41,354 nucleotides of DNA, taken from the NCBI GenBank assembly GCA_024235315.1, contig JACKMP010000012.1:1-41354 (forward strand). The letters are read 5' to 3'. Every line of letters begins with the position of its first letter. Position 1 is the stretch's first letter. Positions 1 through 7,287 of the stretch are shown in pieces. The translations under genes were made by a program, and so were the position numbers. The notes under the pieces are model-generated. The model was not told the origin of the DNA. It saw nothing but the letters and a program-made list of their open reading frames with translations, and ran no database searches. This DNA is from Chromatiaceae bacterium. GTDB lineage: Bacteria > Pseudomonadota > Gammaproteobacteria > Chromatiales > Chromatiaceae.

Positions 1-207
1 GAGGGCCGGAGGAAGGCGGTCCTCTACCGTGAAACGATCGGTCGCATCCAAACGAAGCTGACGCAGCTCGGGCTGTACAAGGCGACAGTAGACAGTGCCT
101 ACACAGATGCGACCCGGTCGGCGCTGATGGCGTTTCAGTCAGACATCGGATTCGAAATGACGGGTTTCCCGGATCAGGCGACCCTATGGCACCTGCTGCG
201 TAACTGA
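1..207 (+). CDS. C-terminal end of a peptidoglycan-binding domain protein (partial)
   Basis: An open frame enters from the left edge and ends at TGA 205-207, giving 68 residues. They read as a PG_binding_1 repeat: an IQTKLTQLGLY helix, a short acidic turn, then TRSALMAFQSDIGF and DQATLWHLL. This three-helix domain normally binds peptidoglycan and sits at one end of a larger envelope protein such as an amidase, an L,D-transpeptidase or an ExeA-like ATPase. The catalytic part lies outside the window, so the enzyme cannot be named. The frame is kept open to the edge and the codon use is that of the other genes here. Confidence 0.75.
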   Translation, partial: EGRRKAVLYRETIGRIQTKLTQLGLYKATVDSAYTDATRSALMAFQSDIGFEMTGFPDQATLWHLLRN

Positions 208-259
208 GGTTCGTTCGCCGGGCCCCGCCCGCAATGAGCGTATGCCGGCAACGCCTGCG

Positions 260-859
260 TCAGCCGTCCAGTGCCTCACGCAGTACCTTGGCGATACCTT
301 CGGGCGCCTCACCGTGATGGATCAGCGTCCTGATGACGCCGTCCTTGCCGACCACATAGATGATCGACGAGTGATCCATGGTGTAGCCCATTTCGGAATC
401 ATCCAGTTTGACCTTCTCGAAGATCACGAAGTGCTTCTTCGCAACCTTGGTGACGTCGTCGAGCGAGCCGCTCAGACCGATGATGCCGGGGTGGAAGTAC
501 CGCACGTACTCCCCGACACGTGCCGGGTCGTCGCGCTCCGGGTCGATGCTGATGAACAGCGGTTGCACGCGGCTGAGCTCGTCTTCGGTCAGCAGTTTCA
601 GTCCCGCGGAGATGTTGCTCAGCGAGGTGATGCAGACATCGGGGCAGTGGGTGAAGCCGAAATAGATCGGTACCACCTTGCCGCGCAGGTCCTGCAGGCT
701 GACCGGACCCTTGTCGGACATCAGCGTGAAGTCGCCGCCGAGGTCCGGGTACCCTTCGGTCTTCGGCTTCGAGCTGCCCTGCATGCCGGCCCATAGACCG
801 ATGCCGATGCTGACGGCGGCGAGGAGCCCGAGGAGCAGGATCTGCTTGCTGTTTTTCAT
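260..859 (-). CDS. SCO1/SenC family copper-binding thioredoxin-fold protein
   Basis: A 199-residue membrane-anchored protein. Residues 7-25 form one hydrophobic helix that anchors a periplasmic thioredoxin-like domain. The SCO copper site is complete: C72-PDV-C76 in FGFTHCPDVC and the distal ligand H163 in MDHSSIIYVV. ISIDPERD is also typical of the family. SCO proteins deliver or reduce copper for the CuA site of cytochrome c oxidase, and some act as thiol reductases. The length matches the family (about 190-220). It is divergently oriented from the DUF2007-mutY-yggX operon and no oxidase gene is near, so its exact client is inferred. The start is an ATG followed by a normal signal-anchor. 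Confidence 0.93.
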   Translation of the reverse strand: MKNSKQILLLGLLAAVSIGIGLWAGMQGSSKPKTEGYPDLGGDFTLMSDKGPVSLQDLRGKVVPIYFGFTHCPDVCITSLSNISAGLKLLTEDELSRVQPLFISIDPERDDPARVGEYVRYFHPGIIGLSGSLDDVTKVAKKHFVIFEKVKLDDSEMGYTMDHSSIIYVVGKDGVIRTLIHHGEAPEGIAKVLREALDG

Positions 860-949
860 GATGCCTTACTGCCTTTGGTCTGCGGGGGCTATGCCCATCC
901 GGTACGATCGCGCATGATTGTCGCCCCACCGGAATGTGTCAAACCGCGA

Positions 950-1264
950 ATGCTGAAATTCTACGAAGCACGGGACAGTCTCGAGGCGCGTCAGCTGATC
1001 GACGCACTTGCCGCCCACCGCATAGAGGCGACGGTGCTGGGCGAGTATCTCAGCGGTGCGGCGGGTGAGCTGTCGGCGCTCAACTTTCCCTGGGTATGGC
1101 TGATCAACAACGACGACCTCGATGAGGCACAGGCCGTACTCGACGGCTTTCTGGCCAGCCGCGGCAGTCTGCCGAAACAGGGGCCCTGGGTCTGTCCGGG
1201 GTGTGGCGCTGAGGTCGACGCCGGTTTCGAGATCTGCTGGCAATGCGGCGCGGTGCGCAAGTGA
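950..1264 (+). CDS. DUF2007-type protein with C-terminal zinc ribbon
   Basis: About 104 residues from ATG 950. The N-terminal part (MLKFYEARDSLEARQLIDAL, then VLGEYLSGAAGEL) matches the small DUF2007 'putative signal transducing protein' family, in which EA.QL..AL..HRIEA and GEYL.GA.GEL are conserved. The C-terminus adds a zinc ribbon with two knuckles, CPGC and CWQC. An ATG at 914 is in frame, but the family normally begins where 950 does, so 950 is preferred; neither has a strong ribosome site. The stop TGA (1262-1264) overlaps the mutY GTG (1261-1263), which suggests translational coupling. The molecular role of the family is not established. Confidence 0.8.
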   Translation: MLKFYEARDSLEARQLIDALAAHRIEATVLGEYLSGAAGELSALNFPWVWLINNDDLDEAQAVLDGFLASRGSLPKQGPWVCPGCGAEVDAGFEICWQCGAVRK

Positions 1265-2307
1265 ACTCTGATTTTGCCGCGCGCGTCCTCGACTGGTTTG
1301 AGCGCCACGGCCGCACGCATCTGCCGTGGCAACAGGCCATTACCGCCTACCGTGTCTGGGTGTCCGAGATCATGCTGCAGCAGACGCAGGTGGCCACCGT
1401 AATCCCGTATTTCGAGCGTTTCATGCAGCGTTTTCCGACCGTTGCAGCGCTCGCCGAAGCGCCGCTCGACGAGGTGCTGCACCACTGGTCCGGTCTCGGC
1501 TACTACGCCCGTGCGCGCAACCTGCATCGTGCCGCTCAGCAGGTCTGCGCCGTTTTTGGCGGTGAGATCCCGCGCCACCTTCAGACGCTGCAGACGCTGC
1601 CCGGCGTCGGGCGCTCCACCGCAGCGGCGGTGCTGTCGCTGACTTACGGGCAACGCGAGACCATCCTCGACGGCAACGTCAAGCGGGTGATTGCGCGCTG
1701 TTTCGCCGTGCCCGGGTGGCCGGGCGGAAGCCAGGTCATGGCGCGCCTGTGGGCGATCGCCGAGTCACTGACGCCGTCGCAGCGCGTGGCCCAGTACAAC
1801 CAGGCGATGATGGATCTGGGGGCGACCGTGTGCACGCGCAGCCAACCGGACTGTCCGCAATGTCCGCTCGTCGCCGACTGCGTTGCACACCGCCAGGGGA
1901 CGACCGCGGCATTCCCGGGAAAGAGGCCGAAGAAACCCCTGCCGCAGCGGGCCGTGCGCATGCTGCTGGTGCGCAACCGGGCGGGCGAGGTGTTGCTGGA
2001 GCGGCGTCCGCCCAGCGGCCTGTGGGGCGGCCTGTGGTGCCTGCCACAGATTCCGCCCGAGGCCGACCCCTTGGCCTGGTGCATGGATGCGTTCCAGCAG
2101 AATGCCGCGCTCGGGCGCACCCTGCCGGCGCGCCGTCATACCTTCAGCCACTTCCATCTCGACATCGAGCCGATTGAAATCCTGCTGAATCAACCGGGTT
2201 GCGTCGTGCTGGAGGGTGAATCCCGCGTTTGGTATAACGCACGGCAACCTGAAAACGTCGGCCTCGCAGCGCCTGTCACACGACTGTTGCAGGAGATCGC
2301 CGGTTGA
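1261..2307 (+). CDS. mutY: A/G-specific adenine DNA glycosylase MutY
   Basis: This 348-residue base-excision repair enzyme removes adenine mispaired with 8-oxoguanine. The order is HhH-GPD glycosylase domain (residues 1-215) and a C-terminal NUDIX-like recognition domain (about 230-345). The catalytic Glu is in SEIMLQQTQV, the hairpin is LPGVGRSTAAAVLS and the catalytic Asp is in ILDGNVKRV. The [4Fe-4S] ligands are C191-x6-C198-x2-C201-x5-C207, almost the E. coli numbering. The GTG at 1261 overlaps the upstream stop and gives a normal N-terminus; an in-frame ATG at 1243 would add six residues and cannot be excluded. The gene is 19 bases ahead of yggX, the usual gammaproteobacterial pairing. 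Confidence 0.97.
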   Translation: MNSDFAARVLDWFERHGRTHLPWQQAITAYRVWVSEIMLQQTQVATVIPYFERFMQRFPTVAALAEAPLDEVLHHWSGLGYYARARNLHRAAQQVCAVFGGEIPRHLQTLQTLPGVGRSTAAAVLSLTYGQRETILDGNVKRVIARCFAVPGWPGGSQVMARLWAIAESLTPSQRVAQYNQAMMDLGATVCTRSQPDCPQCPLVADCVAHRQGTTAAFPGKRPKKPLPQRAVRMLLVRNRAGEVLLERRPPSGLWGGLWCLPQIPPEADPLAWCMDAFQQNAALGRTLPARRHTFSHFHLDIEPIEILLNQPGCVVLEGESRVWYNARQPENVGLAAPVTRLLQEIAG

Positions 2308-2326
2308 CCCACGAGCGGAGAGAACA

Positions 2327-2593
2327 ATGGGCGAGATGGTGAATTGCGTGCGCCTCAAGCGCGAGGCCGAGGGGCTGGACCGTCAACCGTACCCGGGTGA
2401 CCTGGGTAAGCGCGTGCTGGACAACGTGTCGAAAGAGGGCTGGCAGCAGTGGCTGAAGCACCAGACCATGCTGATCAACGAGTACCGTCTCAGCCCGGTG
2501 GACCCGAAATCGCGCAAGTTTCTCGAGGAGCAGATGGAAAAGTTCTTTTTCGGCGAGGGCTCCGAGGCGCCGCCTGATTTCAAGCCGCAGTAA
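2327..2593 (+). CDS. yggX: Fe(2+)-trafficking / oxidative damage protection protein YggX
   Basis: The 88-residue product matches YggX along its whole length: VNCVRLKREAEGLDRQPYPG, LGKRVLDNVSKEGWQQWL, QTMLINEYRLSP and RKFLEEQMEKFFF. The conserved cysteine lies in VNCVRL. YggX protects iron-sulfur clusters against oxidation and may carry labile iron, which suits its place directly after mutY, itself a [4Fe-4S] enzyme. A GGAG at 2317-2320 lies six bases before ATG 2327 and fixes the start. An ATG four codons later is the only alternative. Confidence 0.97.
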   Translation: MGEMVNCVRLKREAEGLDRQPYPGDLGKRVLDNVSKEGWQQWLKHQTMLINEYRLSPVDPKSRKFLEEQMEKFFFGEGSEAPPDFKPQ

Positions 2594-2682
2594 GGCCCGG
2601 AGGCCGATCGCAGGCTTGACTCGCCGAGACTTCGCCGCTTTAATACCGCCTCTTTCGCGCCGGGTCCGGCGCATCTGTATAC

Positions 2683-2758
2683 GCCCAGGTAGCTCAGTCG
2701 GTAGAGCAGGGGATTGAAAATCCCCGTGTCGGTGGTTCGATTCCGCCCCTGGGCACCA
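2683..2758 (+). tRNA. tRNA-Phe (GAA)
   Basis: A complete 76-base cloverleaf. The acceptor GCCCAGG (2683-2689) pairs with CCTGGGC (2748-2754), with discriminator A2755 and an encoded CCA at 2756-2758. The D arm is GCTC/GAGC. The anticodon stem GGGGA/TCCCC (2709-2713 / 2721-2725) closes the loop TTGAAAA with anticodon GAA at 2716-2718. The T loop is TTCGATT. No terminator with a clear T run follows; decayed DNA starts right after it. Confidence 0.97.
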
Positions 2759-4820
2759 ATAAAATCAAAGAGTTACTAGCCTCGTTGCCGGCGATCCGAA
2801 AGCGTTCCGTGGCTCTTGGACTCGCCTTGGACTCGGATCAGCTCAACACCAGCTGGAACGGCCCCAGGTCTGATAACAATACTAGCTGACCGATGTTGTG
2901 ACCTCATTGACAGCAGCTCGTTCTATTCAGTAATCGAAGCTGCCATGTTGTGGCGTGATAGCCCTGCTGGCGGTATATCCTGTTAGACCCGCCTGGGATT
3001 GTCGTTAACGGCTCGGCATAGCGAGTGCTCTCTCTCCGATCGTGGGTATCGTAATCGCCGAGGCCAAGGATACTCTTCGAAGCGCGCAACTGAAGTGGAG
3101 TTGGTTCTCTAGCTCACCCAGCGGCGGCACCATACGCGCGCGCAGCGCTGGAGAAGCGCAGGCAAATTCTTCCCCAAGACTCCCGGGTACGAGCCATCTG
3201 GAACACCAAACAATTGGGATCTACACGCCAAGCTGTTGAGACGCCGAGTTCTGCGCCAGGTGCACTATGTACCGTTCGACTGGCTCAAACACGCTGGAAT
3301 GCCGCAAGCGAGCGCCAAGACGCTGCCGCGCGATCCGGTCCAGCCGAGCTCGACCGGCCGGCGCTCACGGGTGGTACTATCCGGCCGCTTTTTAACTGCG
3401 AATTTTCTATTCGAGATCGAGTGGCGTCTTTCAGCTCTCCAATTCACGACGTTTCCCGAGGAGTTGGCCTGCAAGGTTTTAGGAGTTCTAAGCCCGACCA
3501 CTTCACTGCACTTCTCGCGTAGAGTAGAGTGGGTACCTCATCAGAGTCGATGCAGCATGTTGAGGTTGTAAGGCGTTTGGCCAATGCTCAGCACGATAAG
3601 GCCAGATCAACTGCTGATTGAAGCGGCGAGCGCCACTGGAGGCACGTTGAGCCCGCGACTCGGCACTTGTTGAGGGCTCATACCTCGAATGAAGCGAAAA
3701 AACTACCGAGAGTCGTCAACGGCTCGAAAATCTATGCATCTCAACGGTGTGGGTGGATTTGACGCGCTGCCTGCGCTCGCACCGGCTCCAGACGCGATCG
3801 CGTAGCGGTATAGGCCAGCCATGATGCGCAGCACTTGATGAATCCCTATGCAATTCCTAAACCGGTGATAGGCAGCTTCGACGAAGGTGCTCGAACCAGC
3901 AACGTGCCGCTCAGCAGCAGTCGGCGGCAGCAACCTGTCAGCGCAGCTTCAGGTGATCGCCGCTACGCTTCCATCAACTCCCTCGATTTGGCTCCAGTGC
4001 ACTTCGAAGATCGCAACGGTCGCGCTCTGGAGCCGGTGCTCAAAGCAAAACATTGAGCCAACTGACGCGGTGCTGGCCGGGGTGTGCCAGCGATCGGTCG
4101 AGGTGCTCGAGCCGGCCCGTTGAAAAGCGCCTAGATGCTTGGCACAGTTCGATCTGGCTGAAAGCTTGGGCAGTACCTCACGCAGTCAGGACGGATTAGT
4201 CGAGGTGGCAGGTATCATCGACCGGGGCAGGCAGCGCGTAGATATCTCGCGCCGTTTTCCATGCAACACCCGGCGATTTACCGCCGCCCGCCAGATGGGA
4301 CATGCTCCCTGCATACAGCGATCTCTGCGTACCGTGGCATCGTGACCGCCCGCTGGATGGCTCTGGCGCTCAGGTGCCGTGACGAAATCGAGGGGAAGCA
4401 GGCCGATAAGTTCGCGACCTTCTTCCTGATGCCTGTGAAAAGTTGGTGCGACGGCGGTTTTAACCAGTTTTCCTGTTGATCGTTTTGCTTTGACCGAAGC
4501 TACGCTGTTTGCGCTTGATCCGGCTGACTCAGAGCGTATCCAAGCGCGTTACAGAACTCTTCGTGATTTGGCGCTCGGATCTCGCCGGCGCCACCACATA
4601 CAACAAGCAAGCCACTGGTTCCGCTCGTTGGCGGATCAGTTCAAGGTCTCTGTGAAGCAACGCGAATTCGTCTCGAAGCTGGATTTGATTGCGGTGGACG
4701 TGAAGCGTTCCCGGCGCGTGCCAGCGAGTGGCGTCCTCGATGAATTGCCAATGCCTAGCACTGGTATTTAGGGGTCCAATCCATGACCGGAGATTGGACG
4801 TGAAAAACTGCTCGCTACCA
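2759..4820. other. about 2 kb without a recognisable gene (decayed DNA)
   Basis: Between tRNA-Phe and the IS3 relic I find no protein I can assign on either strand. The open frames are short, overlap in several phases and lack family motifs, ribosome sites and the strong codon bias of the flanking genes. Base composition looks more AT-rich than the rest of the window, judged by eye. I saw no integrase, no tRNA 3'-end duplication and no terminator. Most likely this is an old insertion that has lost its genes. Confidence 0.6.
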
Positions 4821-5054
4821 GACGAAGAGCAGATCATTGGCTTTTGCAAGGGGCGGATGCGGGTTCGATCGTTGTCGCATGACTCGGGCCAGCTACTACC
4901 TCTGGCGCACCGCAGGAAGCAGTTTGGAGGCATGGACGTTGTCGGATGGCGAAGCGCCTCAAGGCGCTGGAGTCGGAAGCAACGCGCGGCTGAAGAGCTG
5001 CTCGCAGAAGCGCTGCTAACAAGGCGTAACCGAAAAGTGCTGCGAAAAAGTGAG
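4821..5054 (+). pseudogene. IS3-family OrfA remnant (several frameshifts)
   Basis: Pieces of a typical OrfA appear in successive frames: DEEQIIGF near 4821, GADAGS near 4855, ASYYLWR near 4883, FGGMDV near 4923, AKRLKALESEATR near 4948, NARLK near 4979 and LLAEALL near 5000. Together they follow the family order of helix-turn-helix then leucine-rich coiled coil. Each change of frame implies a small insertion or deletion. The reconstruction relies on remembered family sequences rather than an alignment. Confidence 0.7.
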
Positions 5055-5869
5055 GTGACCGCACCGGCCCGTCGGGAAGCCTAAACAGGGCCTGGTTTCG
5101 GCTCTAAACTAGACAGCGCGGGATGAGCAGAGCGGCACGCGCTACGGGTTGTCGGCATGAGTGCTGGCATCTGGCTTGCACTAACGCCGGACAGCAACAT
5201 CGAGCTGCGCCAGGCCGGACATCGGGTCAATCACAAGCGCGTGGAGCGCCTGTACGCGCAGGAGAAGCTGCAGGTGCGCCGACGTCGGCGCAAGAAGATC
5301 CCGGCTGGGGATCGTCAGCCGCTGATCGACCTGGCGCGGCCAATGAAGTCTGGTCGATGGATTTCGTCTTCGACCGAATCGCCTCGGGCCGTGCGCTCAA
5401 GTGCCTGGCAATCGTCGACGACGCCACACACGAGGCAGTGGCCGTGATACCGGAGCACGCGATTGGCGGCGACCATCTGGTGCGATTGCTAGACGAAGTC
5501 TGTGCGCTCCGCGGCAGGCCATCGATCATCCGCACCGACAACGGCAAGGAATTTACCGGCCGGGCCATGCTGACCTGGGCGCATCGTCACGGCATCGCCC
5601 TTCGTCTGATCGAGCCGGGCAAGCCGAACCAGAACGCGTACATCGAATCCTTCAATGGTCGGTTGCGCGACGAATGCCTAAACGAGCATTGGTTCGTCAG
5701 CCTCAACCATGCACGGGTGGTAATCCGCGCCTGGGTCCGCGAGTACAACGAGGAAAGGCCGAAGAAAGCACTCGGCGGGCGGATAGATGAATTTGCCGGG
5801 CTGCTCGGTGCCCACGGGCGTACAATCATGCCAAGCAACTCGTTGAGGAAGGCGGTTGGGATCGCTTAA
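5055..5869 (+). pseudogene. IS3-family OrfB transposase, frameshifted and internally deleted
   Basis: The first part (VTAPARREA near 5055; RVVGMSAG and NIELRQAGHRVNHKRVERLY near 5145-5255) is in different frames from the catalytic part (ANEVWSMDFVFDRI onward, 5340-5869). A frameshift lies near 5325-5340. The rve core is well preserved: D in VWSMDF, D in IIRTDNGKEF, and E in NAYIESFNGRLRDECL. About 35 residues expected between NIELR and LRQAGHRV appear to be missing, as if two LR-encoding stretches had recombined. After KKALGG the usual LTPAAYA ending is replaced by unrelated residues. Non-functional as it stands. Confidence 0.85.
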
Positions 5870-6141
5870 AGGCGAACCGGCGACTCGTGAACGTGCAAAC
5901 TGCGGTATCTGGCGATGCCGGCTCCCCGGTACGTCGTCAGGCCTGAGCGGTCTGCTACGCTGGCGGTCTCGGACGCACTTAGCACATCGATCCTGGGCGC
6001 AAATGCAGGTCGCGAGTGAAGCTGAATCGCCAGCAGTCCTCGTGTGGTTCTAGTCGATTACTTGCAGGTTCCGTTCTTGGTGACGCTGCTCAAACTTTAC
6101 CGGAGACACCTGCTCGTTAGCGCCATGTCGGCGCTGACTGA

Positions 6142-6972
6142 TCAGTTCGTCGCGAGCTGTTGCCCGGTTGCCTGCGTATCGACATCGGCCCGGATACGCG
6201 AACGCAACAGCCCGTACCAGTCGTCTATGACCGCAGTGACCTCTTCGTAGTAGGTATAGGGGTGGTACTTCGCGGCGTTACCGTCCATCAACCACGCCAC
6301 GCGGCGCAGGGCGCGCTGACTTCTGACCACGACCATCGAGCGTGTGTCGCCTTCCACCTCTTCGAGCGATTGCCGTGCGTCGCGCAGGTAGTCGGCGATC
6401 GCCCCTGTCAGGCGTGCGTCTTCCAGGAGGTTCTGGTGGCACAGGGCATGCAGGCCCAATGCGCGCAACATTCCAAGCTGTTCGATCAGGATCGGCCAGC
6501 GGCCGATGATCCTTGCACGCGCCTGAGTGAGGTCGTCGCAGTGACTGTTCGCCAGGGATTGCAGGATACCCACGACACCGAGAACGACTTCGCTGTGCAC
6601 GGTGATGTTGGTATGAAAATCCAGATCCCGCCAGTTGTTGCGCAGTGACTCCCAGCGCCCCAGCACGATGCGCCATTGCGCGCTGTGAAATATCGGGTGG
6701 CGATTGCCGTAATAGTCGACGAGCGCGTGCAGAAACCGCTGCAGTTTCAGCTCAGTGGCTTCCAGTTCACTATTGAATTCGGTCCGACCGTCGAGCACCG
6801 CGCCACTGAGGGCGCGGTGCTGCTGCAGGTCCTGCATCAGGTTGAGCAGGATCTGGCTGATCTCGGACGCGTGATGGAAACGGGATTGGCGCCGCCCCAG
6901 CCTCGCCAGCCGCAGTCGCAACGGCGCGAACCAGCATGAAAGCCTGTCCGCGCTCAGGCTCGTCCAAGTCAT
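6142..6972 (-). CDS. helical NIT-domain-like sensory protein
   Basis: 276 residues, all predicted helical, with no signal peptide or clear membrane helix. The segment ILLNLMQDLQQHRALSGAVL followed by RTEFNSELEATELKLQRFL resembles the start of NIT (nitrate/nitrite sensing) domains, where H-R-x-S/L-S-x-x-x-L is conserved. NIT domains usually sit in receptor kinases, cyclases or antiterminators; here no output domain follows. The start ATG is supported by GAGGA eight bases upstream on the minus strand. It lies downstream of sucA in the same direction with a 315-base gap, so it may be separate. The assignment is a family resemblance only. Confidence 0.55.
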   Translation of the reverse strand: MTWTSLSADRLSCWFAPLRLRLARLGRRQSRFHHASEISQILLNLMQDLQQHRALSGAVLDGRTEFNSELEATELKLQRFLHALVDYYGNRHPIFHSAQWRIVLGRWESLRNNWRDLDFHTNITVHSEVVLGVVGILQSLANSHCDDLTQARARIIGRWPILIEQLGMLRALGLHALCHQNLLEDARLTGAIADYLRDARQSLEEVEGDTRSMVVVRSQRALRRVAWLMDGNAAKYHPYTYYEEVTAVIDDWYGLLRSRIRADVDTQATGQQLATN

Positions 6973-7287
6973 GTGTTCATCCTCTTTTTCCGCACCTGTC
7001 CCGCTATTGCGGGTTTGCTGGGTGGTCTGCCAGAAAGCCTACCGAACCACACCCGCAATACACGCGGTGCGGACACCGGCAACGTGTTTACTCAGCAGCA
7101 AACGTGCCCAAACCGGAGGTGATTGGACAAGTCGATGAATCAACAGCGGAATCGATGTAAAGCCGGTTGTCCGCACTGCGCGGGCACGTCAGCAGGGGCA
7201 CCGGCGCTGCCCATCATCGGTTCGCAATGAGTAAGCGCTGCGCCATACCGGGGCAACGCCCGAAACGGGAACACAACGGGCAGGTGT
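6973..7287. other. 315-base gap with no gene seen
   Basis: This gap lies between the end of sucA and the start of the NIT-like gene, both on the minus strand. It presumably holds the promoter of the latter; only the ribosome site next to 6972 is clear. I see no T-run terminator after sucA and no small gene. Confidence 0.5.

Larger units (their letters stand above)
4821..5869 (+). mobile_element. decayed IS3-family insertion sequence
   Basis: Fragments of both IS3-type reading frames lie in order on the plus strand: an OrfA-like helix-turn-helix part (4821-5054) broken by several frameshifts, then an OrfB-like DDE integrase (5055-5869) with a frameshift and an internal deletion. The protein matches resemble the IS3 members carrying RVNHKRVERLY and RRRRRKKIP motifs (the IS51/IS407 neighbourhood; subgroup not settled). 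No terminal inverted repeats or target duplication could be seen, so the true ends are unknown. The element cannot transpose by itself. Confidence 0.85.

Noticed and set aside
3214..3571. Two overlapping plus-strand frames of about 100 residues after tRNA-Phe.
   Set aside because: No recognisable domain, no ribosome site, and two phases equally open.
4490..4771. A 93-residue plus-strand frame before the IS3 relic.
   Set aside because: It resembles nothing I know and starts inside decayed DNA; coding status unsupported.
2683..6141. A genomic island integrated at tRNA-Phe with att sites.
   Set aside because: I found no integrase and no second copy of the tRNA 3' end, so only a decayed region is reported.
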